A stretch of 36,438 nucleotides of DNA, from positions 1 to 36,438 of the forward strand of contig CANEYR010000034.1 in the NCBI GenBank assembly GCA_947444055.1. Reading direction: 5' to 3'. Made by a program: the position numbers and the translations under genes. This DNA comes from Planctomycetota bacterium. GTDB lineage: Bacteria; Planctomycetota; UBA1135; UBA2386. The notes beneath the pieces are model-generated. The model was not told the DNA's origin and did no database searches. It saw only the letters and a list, made by a program, of their open reading frames with translations. Below are positions 6,453 through 14,886 of this stretch, one piece after another; the first letter of the stretch is position 1, and every line of letters starts with the position of its first letter.

Positions 6453-8378
6453 TCAGCCGGGCAACGACAGTTCGGGCCGCAGGCGCGCATCGTCGACCAC
6501 GGTGCCGGGGAAGACGTAGATGTCGGTGACCACGTAGTCCGGCAGCGCCCCGGTGTTGCCCGACACTTCCAGGCGATACGAACCCTGCGGCAGGCTGCTC
6601 CACGTGTAGACCCAGTGGGCGCCATCGCGGCGCATCGTCGGCCGGCAGGCAAGGCCATCGGTGCCGGCGCTGGCGCGCACGACGCGCACGAGGCGCGGGT
6701 GCGGAGCGCGCAGGCGAACGCTGAGGCAGCCGCCGAGTTCTGGCGTCACCACCAGGCCGCGGTCCCCGGCGGTGAACGGCAGCGGCCCGATCGGCGCAAA
6801 CCCATGCACGTCGACGTAGAGGCGCAACCGTTGCGCCGGTCGCGGCCCGCGCAGTTCGAAGGCGCCATCGACGGTCGGCGCGACGTCGAAGAGTTCGTAC
6901 GGCGACCAACCATCGGGCCCTTCGGCTTCGAGCCGGAACTGGCAGGTGCAGGCGGCTGGGGCGCCCGCGATGTGGCCGGCGACCAGCACGGCGGGCGTCG
7001 CCAGCTGCACGTCCCCGACGTCGTTGTCGCCGATCTGCAGGGTGATGGCCGGCAAGGCAGCCTGTTCACCGAGCAGCTGGTCGTCGCGGGAAAGCAAATC
7101 GAGCTGCCCTTGCAGCGGCAGCGTGGCGAGGTGGGCGGGCAACACGAACTCGAACCGTCCTTCGGCGGTGGTCGCGCTCGTCACGGCGTCAAAGAGGGCT
7201 TTGGTGCTGCGCAGTTGCAGGTTGCAGGTAGCACTGGCGCGACCAGAAGCAGCCAGCAGGCGGCCGACAATCGTCACGACGGGCGCATTCAGATGCAGCG
7301 TCACGCTGGTCACGCCGCCTGCGAGTGGGCCGCTGACGAGCGCCGAGGTCGTTCGCCCCTTGGCTCTGGCGGTGACTTCAAGGTTGGCGCCGGCGGCAAC
7401 CTGCGGGAAGAGCACGCGCCCGTTGGCATCCGTGCGCCCACGATGCAGGTTCTGCACTTCCACTTCGGCCTTGGCCAGCGGTTGGTGGTGGGGGTCGAAC
7501 ACCACCACCTGCAAGCGGCCCATCGCCGGCAAGACCAAGCGAGCGTGTTGCTCCGCACGGCGGTCGAGATCGACATCGACGACCACGTCGTCGGCGCCAG
7601 CCAGCAGGGCGCGCAAGCGAACCCTCGGCGCGTCGCGGTGTTGCCGCCAACGCAGCAGGTGCCGCACGACGAGTTGCCCGTTCGCATCGGTGTGGCCCAG
7701 CCAGTACGGAGTGCGCGGCGTGATGGCGCCATCGACCGCAGCCACTGCGTGTTCGAAACCGATGGCAACGTCGCCGATGGCGCGCCCGTTCGCATCGACC
7801 GTCTGCAGGACCAAGGTGCAATCCGCGTGCACGATGATCTCCACCGGCGAATCCGCGGCGCGTCCAGGACCCAGCCGCAGTTCGCCGTAGACACCCGGTG
7901 CGCGCGCGACCAGCAGCGACTCGTCAGGAAGGGCGGCCAGTTGGCAGCGCCCGGCGTCATCGGTCTGCACCGCGCGACCGCTGCACTCGACTTCGGTCGC
8001 CAGATCAATGGCCCGCGGATCGCGCGGCAAGGTGCAGGTGATCGCGGCGCGCGGCGCCACGGCAGCGCTGGTGCGGGCAAAGCCCACCGTCACGCCAGGC
8101 ACCGGCGCGCCGACTTCGTTGCGCACGCAGATCGACCAAGTGGTTGCTGCGAACGCCGCGGCGGCAGTCGACGTTGGCGCTGCCACCGGTGGCGCGAGCT
8201 GTGCTGGTGCGCGCGTGCCGTCGGCGGCGGCGCTGACGACGTGGGGCGTCATCTGCGCCGGCGGCGGCGCGAGCAGCGCGAGGGGCGGCGCGGGCTCGCC
8301 GTTCGCAAGCAGACACTGAGCAGCGACCGCGAGGGTCACGGCGCCAGCCACTGCGAAGCCACCAGTGCGCGCGCGCAT
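6453..8378 (-). CDS. secreted protein with carboxypeptidase-regulatory/Ig-like domains
   Basis: This 641-residue protein has an N-terminal hydrophobic segment (about residues 7-26) acting as signal peptide or anchor. A Pro/Ala-rich stretch to ~residue 75 follows, then a series of Ig-like beta-sandwich units of the carboxypeptidase-regulatory type. These are recognisable from NEVGAPVPGVTVGFART, VDANGRAIGDVAIGFEHA, TDANGQLVVRHLL, KAEVEVQNLHRGRTDANGRV and GRFEFVLPAHL. No enzyme motif was seen. It starts six bases after the stop of the 8385-9497 gene, so the two are one operon. The stop codon touches the transposase remnant, so the original C-terminus may have been shortened. Likely role: cell-surface or periplasmic binding/structural protein. 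Confidence 0.75.
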   Translation of the reverse strand: MRARTGGFAVAGAVTLAVAAQCLLANGEPAPPLALLAPPPAQMTPHVVSAAADGTRAPAQLAPPVAAPTSTAAAAFAATTWSICVRNEVGAPVPGVTVGFARTSAAVAPRAAITCTLPRDPRAIDLATEVECSGRAVQTDDAGRCQLAALPDESLLVARAPGVYGELRLGPGRAADSPVEIIVHADCTLVLQTVDANGRAIGDVAIGFEHAVAAVDGAITPRTPYWLGHTDANGQLVVRHLLRWRQHRDAPRVRLRALLAGADDVVVDVDLDRRAEQHARLVLPAMGRLQVVVFDPHHQPLAKAEVEVQNLHRGRTDANGRVLFPQVAAGANLEVTARAKGRTTSALVSGPLAGGVTSVTLHLNAPVVTIVGRLLAASGRASATCNLQLRSTKALFDAVTSATTAEGRFEFVLPAHLATLPLQGQLDLLSRDDQLLGEQAALPAITLQIGDNDVGDVQLATPAVLVAGHIAGAPAACTCQFRLEAEGPDGWSPYELFDVAPTVDGAFELRGPRPAQRLRLYVDVHGFAPIGPLPFTAGDRGLVVTPELGGCLSVRLRAPHPRLVRVVRASAGTDGLACRPTMRRDGAHWVYTWSSLPQGSYRLEVSGNTGALPDYVVTDIYVFPGTVVDDARLRPELSLPG

Positions 8379-8384
8379 GCGACC

Positions 8385-9497
8385 TCAGTTCTTGGACGCC
8401 GACAGGATGCCCGAGCCTGCGGCCGAACCGCTGTACGCCCACGTGCCGGCCAGCGCGTTCGCTGGGTTGCCGCTCAACGTGCCGTTCAACGTCGCCGTCA
8501 GACCGAGCCCGGAGAAGAAGTTGCCGCTCGCGGTTGCCGCCCATGCCGAGCCGGTGATCGGACCACTGAACGTCGCCGTCGTGCCCGCGTCGCTGAAGGC
8601 ATAGGACAGGCTGCAAGCGGTCTGCGTGACGACGCAGTTCTGGAACACCAATGGACCGATGGGGGAATTGCTCAGGTTGAGTTCCCACGCGCCTGGGATG
8701 ACGGTCGTGCAAGCGGCGCCGCCGCCGCCGGTGTTCTTCGTGCCCGTGAGGGTCGCGTTGCTGACCGGGCCGACACCAAAGCTGCTCCCCGACCAAGTGC
8801 CAGTGAAGTTCGTGCCGCCAGTGAAGGTGCCGGTGAAACGGTCGATCACGATGTCGGCCAGGCTGATGCCGTCAAAGCCCCCGACGCCTTCCCACGAGCC
8901 ACTGCTCTGCACGATGCCCGCGAGAGTCGTCGTGGCACTGGTGGCCGACAGCGCCGTGAACCGCTGCGCCATCGTCACGGTGCCAAAGCTCTGCGTGAAG
9001 TTGGCGCCGCTCGCGGTGTAGCTGACGGTGAAGGTCCAATCGCCGGTTGGCACGTTGGCTGGCAACGCCAGGCGCACGCCCGTCAGCCGGTAGGTGATCG
9101 AGCAGCCGGGCTCGGCGTCGACTTCCGTTCCCGTGAGGTTCACCGCGTTCGAGCTGAAGGTGACGGTGGTGTTGTCGCCGACGTCCGCGCCGGTGCCGTT
9201 GACCTGGAAGCCGCGGCCATTGATCGGGACCGTGATGCCCGCGTCGCTGGGGTCGAGGGCGTCCTTGATCGTGACCGTCTGTCCCGTCGAGGTTTCGAGG
9301 GTGACGTAGACCGAGTCGTCAGGAATGACGCCGCCGCTGCAGCTGTTGGCGGTGACGGCTCGATTGATCTTCCAGGTGCCGGTGATCGTGTTGAGGCTGA
9401 CATCTGCCGTGGTGCCGTCGCTGCCACCGGAGTCGCAACCGAGCAGGAACATGGACGCGAACGCGGCAACGGCCGCCGAAGAGGCTTTGGAGTGCAT
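8385..9497 (-). CDS. lipoprotein, lipocalin-like/beta-rich, unknown function
   Basis: The 370-residue product starts at the ATG giving MHSKASSAAVAAFASMFLLG followed by Cys, a good lipobox (LLGC). An upstream in-frame start at 9569 would bury the signal and is rejected. The mature part opens with a Gly/Ser linker (DSGGSDGTT). It then shows two halves rich in beta strands with repeated phrases of the type GTWKINRA, FTGTWSGSSFG and LAGTWAYSGSAAGSG, typical of secreted lipocalin-like or META-like sheets. Several Cys residues (NSCSGG, EPGCS, AACTT, QNC, TACS) could form disulfides. It is the first gene of the operon with 6453-8378 and diverges from the kinase gene across 161 bp. Confidence 0.7.
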   Translation of the reverse strand: MHSKASSAAVAAFASMFLLGCDSGGSDGTTADVSLNTITGTWKINRAVTANSCSGGVIPDDSVYVTLETSTGQTVTIKDALDPSDAGITVPINGRGFQVNGTGADVGDNTTVTFSSNAVNLTGTEVDAEPGCSITYRLTGVRLALPANVPTGDWTFTVSYTASGANFTQSFGTVTMAQRFTALSATSATTTLAGIVQSSGSWEGVGGFDGISLADIVIDRFTGTFTGGTNFTGTWSGSSFGVGPVSNATLTGTKNTGGGGAACTTVIPGAWELNLSNSPIGPLVFQNCVVTQTACSLSYAFSDAGTTATFSGPITGSAWAATASGNFFSGLGLTATLNGTLSGNPANALAGTWAYSGSAAGSGILSASKN

Positions 9498-9658
9498 GAG
9501 TGGAGGGGGGCGGAGTTCACGCTGCGCCCCGGGGGTCGGAGCCGTTCGCGTGCGACCCCGTATGTGCAAGCGCCCGCCAACGAGGCCGGAGATTTCCCAG
9601 CGATCGTTGCCCTTCGTCGCTCATCGCCGATCTGCTTCTATGCTGCTTCACCCCGCCA
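9498..9658. promoter_or_regulatory. divergent intergenic region, promoters expected
   Basis: 161 bases separate the start of the minus-strand lipoprotein from the start of the kinase gene, so both promoters should lie here. No confident sigma-70 boxes or operator symmetry could be seen. A GC-rich block (9501-9545) adjoins the lipoprotein start. Confidence 0.35.
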
Positions 9659-12241
9659 ATGGCCGAAACCGCTCCCGCCAACGAACTTCTCGCTGATCCG
9701 CTGCTGCGCGATGTGCCGACGATCGAGGGCTTCAAAGTGCTCGGCCAAGTCGCTCTCTACGGCAAGGTCGGCCAAGGTGGCATGGGGGTCGTCTACCGCG
9801 CTCGCCATTGCCTGCTGCAAGTCGACATGGCGGTGAAGTGCTTGAAGCCGTCGTTGGCGGCCGAGGACCCGCGCTTCGCGCTGCGGCTCGTGCGCGAAGC
9901 CCAGGTCGCCGCCCATATCTCGCATCAGAACGTCGTTCGCCTGTACGACGCGAACCACCAGCACGGGCTGCACTACATCGTCATGGAGTTCATCGACGGC
10001 GAGAATGTGCGCGGCCGGGTGCAGCGCAAGGGACGCCTGTCGGAGACGGAAGCGCTGGTCGTCTTGGCGGGGGCCGCAGCGGGTCTGGCCGAAGCCCACC
10101 GCGCTGGCGTCGTGCATCGCGACATCAAACCTGACAACCTGCTGGTGTCGCGCGCGGGCCGCGTCAAGGTCGCCGACCTTGGCCTTGTGAAGCGTGAAGG
10201 CCATGGTGGTGACAGCCTGAGCTTGGCGTCGGGCGTCATGGGCACGCCGCAATACATGGCGCCCGAACAGTGGGACACCCCGGATGTCGGGCCCGCCGCG
10301 GACGTGTGGGCGCTGGGGGCTTCGCTCTACTTCATGTTGGTCGGCGAGCACGCGATCGAGGTGTCGACGCTGGCGGCGGCCGCGCGGCGGGTGCAAGAGC
10401 ACGACTTTCCGAGCTTGCGCGAAAAGCGCCCCGACCTTTCGCCCGAAGTGCATGCGCTGTTCGAACGCTGTGTGCAGCGACGGGCTGCCGATCGCTTTGG
10501 CGATGCGGCGGCGTTGAGCAAGGCGCTGCAGCCGCTGGTGCGTGGTGGCGAAGATCAGCTCGCCGATGCGCAGGCCGGGCAGGCCGGTTCGCAAGTCGAC
10601 ATCGTCACGCCGCCGACGCGCGCGATCATCGATCGCATCCGCGAAGCGATCAGCACCAAGGTCGCCGCTTCCCAGTTGCTCGCCAGCGAGCAGCAGACCG
10701 TGATGTCGAAGGGCGGCACGCGCGAACTCGCGCCGCCGCCGCGCGCCCGTTCCCGCCGCTGGTTGCCATTCGTGTTGACCGGCGTTGGGGTGCTCGGTGG
10801 CGTGGCGTGGTACGGCATAGACAACCATCTGTTCGACAGTTGGTTTCAGGACGAGGAAGAGTGGAACCGCATCCAGGCGTTGATGCAGGCGCGGCGGCTG
10901 CACGAAGAGGCCATGAAGTTGCTGCCGGAGGCCAGCGGTCTCGAGGCGGCGATCGCGAAGCTTGAGGAGGCGCTGTCGTTGCGGCCGGACTTCGTGTTGG
11001 CGAAGACGCCGTTGGCGCAGGGGCTCGACAAGCGAGCCCAGTTGCTGAAGGAGACGGATGTCGACGCGGCGTTTGTGGCCAGCTCCCGATCGATCGATCT
11101 CGATCCCACCAACGCGCAAGCGGTCGCGCGCCATGACGAACTGCGCAAGACGCTGGTGTTCCGGGTGGCGATGGGAATCGCCATCACGAGCCCCAAGTTC
11201 GGCGAGGTGGTCGCGGGCACCAAGTTTGAAGTGCTCGGCAAGGTGACGGCCGTTGGCGTGCAGAGCCTGACGCTGGTGGCGCATCGGGTGGGCGACATGA
11301 CGTCGATGATCGAGCTGCAGCCGTCGGTGGTGGCGGGCGAGTTCGAAGCCGTCGTCGATGTGGCGGAGCCGGGCCCCTGCAATCTCTTGCTCGGCGGCGT
11401 CGATCGCCACGGGGTGCGTGGTGCGTGGTTGCCGATTCGCGTGATCGTGCCGGGTGTCGTCGGTGGTGGGGCGCCCAGTCCGTTCACGGTGCCGCCACCA
11501 CGCATCTGGAACGCGGCGGGCAGCGCCATGCTGCCGGTCGCCGCGAGCACGTTCGTGATGGGCAGTCCCGTCGACGAGGTTGGTCGCGCTGCGCACGAAA
11601 CGCCGCGTGAAGTCACGCTGACCGAGCTGTTCTGGCTGGCGGAGACGGAAGTGACGCGGCAGCAGTGGATGCGCGTGATGAACACGTCGCCGTGGGTTGA
11701 GGGAGCGCTCGATGCGCAACCTGGCACGAATCCCGCGATCGACATCTCCTGGCCGCAGGCGGTGGAGTTTTGCACGCAGCTGACGGAGATCGAGCGCGAA
11801 GCGGGGCGGTTGCCCGATGGCTACGTCTATTGCTTGCCGACCGAGGCGCAGTGGGAACTAGCGGCGCGGGCTGGGGCGGCGACGGCGTTTGCCTACGGCG
11901 ACAACGACGAGGATCTCGGCGAGTACGCGGTGTTTGGCGAGTTGGTGAGCTTTCCCGAGCCGGTGGCTGCGAAGCAGGCGAACGCGTTCGGCTTGTTCGA
12001 CATGGCCGGCAACGTCGCGGAGTGGTGCGCCGACCTCGCCATCGTGAAGGACGGGCGGCTGACGACGTTCTCTTCGCGGGGTGCGGTGGAGCCGCTTGGC
12101 GACGTCGGAGAACAGCACATTCACCGCGGCGGCAGCTGCCAGTCGAGTGCTGCGGACTGTCGTTGCGCGGCGCGCGCGGCGGCAACACCGTCGACGGCCA
12201 CCAGCTGGCTCGGCTTTCGCCCCGCCCTCGCGAAGCGATAG
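9659..12241 (+). CDS. Ser/Thr protein kinase fused to FGE-sulfatase-like domain
   Basis: The protein has 860 residues. A PknB-type kinase occupies residues ~25-295: Gly loop GQGGMG (38-43), Lys60, Glu80, HRDIKPDN with catalytic Asp155, DLG (173-175, in place of DFG) and APEQ (201-204). After a Pro/Arg-rich linker, one membrane helix (about 369-386) divides the cytoplasmic kinase from an external part. That part has a charged TPR-like helical region (~400-500), a beta region with ITSPKFGEVV, and an FGE-sulfatase-like domain (~615-858) with FVMGSP, LPTEAQWELAARAG, GLFDMAGNVAEWC and RGGS. After RGGS the usual Trp is Cys, and the first catalytic Cys of true FGEs is Ser, so it is probably a binding or sensor domain. 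ATG 9659 was chosen because the upstream codons look non-coding. Confidence 0.92.
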   Translation: MAETAPANELLADPLLRDVPTIEGFKVLGQVALYGKVGQGGMGVVYRARHCLLQVDMAVKCLKPSLAAEDPRFALRLVREAQVAAHISHQNVVRLYDANHQHGLHYIVMEFIDGENVRGRVQRKGRLSETEALVVLAGAAAGLAEAHRAGVVHRDIKPDNLLVSRAGRVKVADLGLVKREGHGGDSLSLASGVMGTPQYMAPEQWDTPDVGPAADVWALGASLYFMLVGEHAIEVSTLAAAARRVQEHDFPSLREKRPDLSPEVHALFERCVQRRAADRFGDAAALSKALQPLVRGGEDQLADAQAGQAGSQVDIVTPPTRAIIDRIREAISTKVAASQLLASEQQTVMSKGGTRELAPPPRARSRRWLPFVLTGVGVLGGVAWYGIDNHLFDSWFQDEEEWNRIQALMQARRLHEEAMKLLPEASGLEAAIAKLEEALSLRPDFVLAKTPLAQGLDKRAQLLKETDVDAAFVASSRSIDLDPTNAQAVARHDELRKTLVFRVAMGIAITSPKFGEVVAGTKFEVLGKVTAVGVQSLTLVAHRVGDMTSMIELQPSVVAGEFEAVVDVAEPGPCNLLLGGVDRHGVRGAWLPIRVIVPGVVGGGAPSPFTVPPPRIWNAAGSAMLPVAASTFVMGSPVDEVGRAAHETPREVTLTELFWLAETEVTRQQWMRVMNTSPWVEGALDAQPGTNPAIDISWPQAVEFCTQLTEIEREAGRLPDGYVYCLPTEAQWELAARAGAATAFAYGDNDEDLGEYAVFGELVSFPEPVAAKQANAFGLFDMAGNVAEWCADLAIVKDGRLTTFSSRGAVEPLGDVGEQHIHRGGSCQSSAADCRCAARAAATPSTATSWLGFRPALAKR

Positions 12242-12403
12242 CACCGGCGATTGGGGGACGCCTCATTGCGCACGCGCAAAAGTTGCGCCGCACAGCAAGA
12301 GGCGGTGATTTCTTGGCGAGTTCATTACGAGACACGGGCTTGTCGGGAACCGCCCAACCATGTCACCTTCGCCGACCTCTTTTCCCCGTAACCCAGGACT
12401 CCC
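12242..12403 (+). promoter_or_regulatory. intergenic leader of the propeller gene
   Basis: 162 bases lie between two plus-strand genes. Only a weak purine stretch (AGGA, eight bases before ATG 12404) could serve as ribosome binding site. No terminator hairpin with a T-run was found after the kinase gene, so co-transcription is possible. Confidence 0.3.
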
Positions 12404-13612
12404 ATGACTCGTTTCGTTTCAGCCGTCGCCGTATTGGCGACCGCGGCTGCATTGACTGCGCAAGTTCCGTATGGCTCCAGTGTCGTTGGTGTGATTGGCA
12501 ATCTGGCGCCCAGTGAAGGTCTCTTTATGGCGGATCGTGCGGGCGTGGCCACGCCAGTGACGGGTTTGCTCGCTGCTGGCAGCTCCAACCTCAACGTCAA
12601 CGCCGTCGCGCTTGATCCGATTGATGATCGCGTTTGGATCACGAGCAGCACGACCAACCAGCTGAACTGGATCCGCATCCTCGGTTCGACGGTCAGCCAG
12701 TTCACGCAGCACGGCACGATCACCGTCAACAGCCTCGCGTCCATCACGTTCGACGACAACGCCAACCCACTGGTCTGTGGGGGCACGGCACTGGCGGGCG
12801 TGTTCCGCATCGATCGCAAGCTCGGCGGTGCAGGCACCATCATCGGCGCCGTGGCCACGGGCACGCACAACGGCATCACGAAGGACGGAGCCGGCAACCT
12901 CTACATCGGCATGTTCGGCACCGGCCAAGTGCACATGATGGTGAAGAACCCCAACGGCACGTACCAGCCGCCGGTGCTGCATGGCACGACCGCGATCACG
13001 TCGATCAGTGGCATCGCGTTCGCACCCACGGACGGTGTCAACCCGGACGAGCTGTGGATCACGACGTTCGGCGCCGCCGGCAACCAGCTGTTCCGCATGC
13101 CAATCACCGGGGGTGCGGGCGTGCCTGTCGCCAACACGCTCGCTGGCTGCAACTGGGTCGACTACGACCGCAGCAGGAATGACATCCTCATCGCCTCGCA
13201 GGCTGGCAACGACCGGGTCTTCCAAGTCAATCGCACGACCGGCCTCGATACGACGTTGTGCACGCTCGGCAGCGGCTCCGTCGGCGTTCCCGCCAGCAAC
13301 GATGCCAATGATGCCCCGTGGGCTGGCACCACGGTCGCCCCGATGATCTTGAATGGCGGCGTCGGCCCGTTCGATCTCGAAGTCGGCACCACGGCTCCTC
13401 CTGGCACCCTTGCCCTGATCGGCACCGCGTTCCCGTCGGTGGTCGTGCTCGGTGTCGCCCTGGTTGGCGCCGATGGCAAGCTGAGCGTGAACCTTCCCAA
13501 CGTCACGTTGGGTGGTCCGATTGCGCCAGGCTCGCTGCAGTTCATCGCGGCCTACTTCGATGTCTTCGGCAACCTGAACATCGGTGCACCGGTGTCGTGG
13601 CCCGCTCTCTGA
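12404..13612 (+). CDS. secreted NHL/SMP-30-like beta-propeller protein
   Basis: This 402-residue protein has a clear signal peptide (MTRFVSAVAVLATAAALTAQ). Residues ~25-310 show repeated four-strand phrases such as LDPIDDRVWITSSTTNQLNW, ITFDDNANPLVCGG, ITKDGAGNLYIGMFGTGQVH, IAFAPTDGVNPDELWITTFG and NDILIASQAGNDRVFQVNRT. This is the pattern of NHL/SMP-30/Vgb-type propellers. The last ~85 residues (GGVGPFDLEVGTTAPPGTL to the end VSWPAL) are a separate beta domain, possibly a Cys-free relative of the module in the 623-5699 proteins. No catalytic residues were assigned. It is probably an extracellular or periplasmic binding protein. Transcription ends at the palindrome 13639-13674. Confidence 0.72.
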   Translation: MTRFVSAVAVLATAAALTAQVPYGSSVVGVIGNLAPSEGLFMADRAGVATPVTGLLAAGSSNLNVNAVALDPIDDRVWITSSTTNQLNWIRILGSTVSQFTQHGTITVNSLASITFDDNANPLVCGGTALAGVFRIDRKLGGAGTIIGAVATGTHNGITKDGAGNLYIGMFGTGQVHMMVKNPNGTYQPPVLHGTTAITSISGIAFAPTDGVNPDELWITTFGAAGNQLFRMPITGGAGVPVANTLAGCNWVDYDRSRNDILIASQAGNDRVFQVNRTTGLDTTLCTLGSGSVGVPASNDANDAPWAGTTVAPMILNGGVGPFDLEVGTTAPPGTLALIGTAFPSVVVLGVALVGADGKLSVNLPNVTLGGPIAPGSLQFIAAYFDVFGNLNIGAPVSWPAL

Positions 13613-13638
13613 GGCGACCGCAGTTCGTTGTTACTCGA

Positions 13639-13674
13639 CAACCGGCGGCGTGACGTGCGTCACGCCGCCGGTTG
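13639..13674. terminator. 36-nt palindrome, probable bidirectional terminator
   Basis: Positions 13639-13655 pair perfectly with 13658-13674 (17 bp, only the two central bases unpaired), forming a very stable GC-rich hairpin. It lies in the 73-bp gap between convergent genes ending at 13612 (plus) and 13686 (minus), where a shared terminator is expected. There is no long T-run on either side, so a protein-binding palindrome is an alternative. Confidence 0.65.
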
Positions 13675-13685
13675 CCTGTACCGAG

Positions 13686-14867
13686 TCACGGCAGGAACCG
13701 CAGGATCTCGGCGCGCACGATCAGGTCGGCGTTGGGCGGCACGTTGCGGGCAGCCAGTCCCTTGTCGCCGTAGGCCAGCGCCGCTGGCACACGAATCCAC
13801 CCAGCCACTCCGACGGGCAAGCACGTTAGGCCTTCGCGCAGTCCAGTCGGCAGCAGCGCCAGCGCGAGCAGGTTGGGCATGCCCGTCAGTTGCGAAGACT
13901 CGACCAAGGTGCCGTCGGCGAGCCAGCAGGCGTAGTGCATCTCCACGCTCTTCGCATTCGTCGTCGGCGTCGCGGCTGGCTGCCCGCCATCGATGGCGAC
14001 GCGAACCCCGCTGGCAGTTGCTGTCATCGCGTCGGGCGTCGGTGGCGTGAACGCAGGAACGGGCAGCGGCGGCGTCACTGCGACCATTTCGACGAACCAG
14101 TAGATCGTCTCGTTCACGCCGAGGATCTGGCTCCACCGCGGCAGTCCTTCGCCAACCGGCGACCTGCCGCGCCATCGCGAGCCCACTGCCATACGCGGCA
14201 AGATGGTGTCCAGGTACGGCAGACCACTGCTGTCGGCGCGCACGCGCATCGGCTTATCCTGCGCGTAGCTCGAATCGATGAGTTCGCCCACCGCATTCCA
14301 CACGGCGAAGTGGACCGCACACCAGTGCTCGGCAGCGGGTTTGGCGCCGGCGCCCTTGCTCACCACTTCGATCGCACAGCCCGCCTCGTCCTGCGTCTTC
14401 GTCGGGTCCGGTTTAGCAAACTGCGGCATGCGAATCGCCGCCGCAACCTGCACCTCGTAGGTCACCTGTTTGCAGCCTTTGAGTGCCGCGGGCAGGCGCG
14501 CCGCGGGCCACATGCGATCGATCGGCACGGCAACGTGGTAGCGACCGCCGGCGCGCATCTGCTGCAAGCCCTCTTCCCACCACTGTGGCACCTGCGGGCC
14601 GACCCGCATTTGCATCGGTGGGGTCAAGGCGCGCCGATCCTCGAACACGCTGCCGTCGTCCTTCGTGGCGAGCCATGTGAGCGTCACGATGTCGCCCGGC
14701 ACAAACCGTTCGCCGCTGCCGGCCTTCACTTCTCGCACCAGCAGTACAGCCGCGCTCGCTGCCGACGATGGCGGTGCTTGGCTGGCCGCGGGCTGTGGGA
14801 TTGCCAGCGGCTCCTGCTTGGAGCAGGCTGAGGTGGCGGCGACCAACACGCAAACAAGACGGCGCAT
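13686..14867 (-). CDS. multi-domain FKBP-type peptidyl-prolyl isomerase lipoprotein
   Basis: This 393-residue protein begins MRRLVCVLVAATSAC, a short signal with a lipobox-like Cys15, then a Pro/Ala/Ser linker. Three FKBP-like units follow. Unit one (~46-150) has GDIVTLTWLATKDDGSVFED and WWEEGLQQMRAGGRYHVAVP. Unit two (~178-268) has FAVWNAVGELIDSSYAQDKP and ILPRMAVGSRWRGRSP. Unit three (~305-393) has CWLADGTLVESS, GLREGLTCLPVGVAGWIRVP, LAYGDKG and NVPPNADLIVRAEIL. Only the third carries the canonical AYG and PPNADL signatures; the first two may be chaperone-like or inactive. Expected role: folding of exported proteins at the membrane. It is a single gene, converging on the palindrome. Confidence 0.82.
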   Translation of the reverse strand: MRRLVCVLVAATSACSKQEPLAIPQPAASQAPPSSAASAAVLLVREVKAGSGERFVPGDIVTLTWLATKDDGSVFEDRRALTPPMQMRVGPQVPQWWEEGLQQMRAGGRYHVAVPIDRMWPAARLPAALKGCKQVTYEVQVAAAIRMPQFAKPDPTKTQDEAGCAIEVVSKGAGAKPAAEHWCAVHFAVWNAVGELIDSSYAQDKPMRVRADSSGLPYLDTILPRMAVGSRWRGRSPVGEGLPRWSQILGVNETIYWFVEMVAVTPPLPVPAFTPPTPDAMTATASGVRVAIDGGQPAATPTTNAKSVEMHYACWLADGTLVESSQLTGMPNLLALALLPTGLREGLTCLPVGVAGWIRVPAALAYGDKGLAARNVPPNADLIVRAEILRFLP

Positions 14868-14886
14868 GTGCGGAGCCTACCTGAGA

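Noticed and set aside
6615-9836. 1073-codon open frame on the plus strand
   Set aside because: It is antisense to two clearly real minus-strand genes (Ig-like secreted protein and lipoprotein). It has no motifs and an Arg/Gly/Ala/His-rich composition typical of antisense frames in GC-rich DNA.
9638-11719. 693-codon open frame on the minus strand
   Set aside because: Antisense shadow of the kinase-FGE gene, dominated by Arg, His and Gln, with no recognisable fold.
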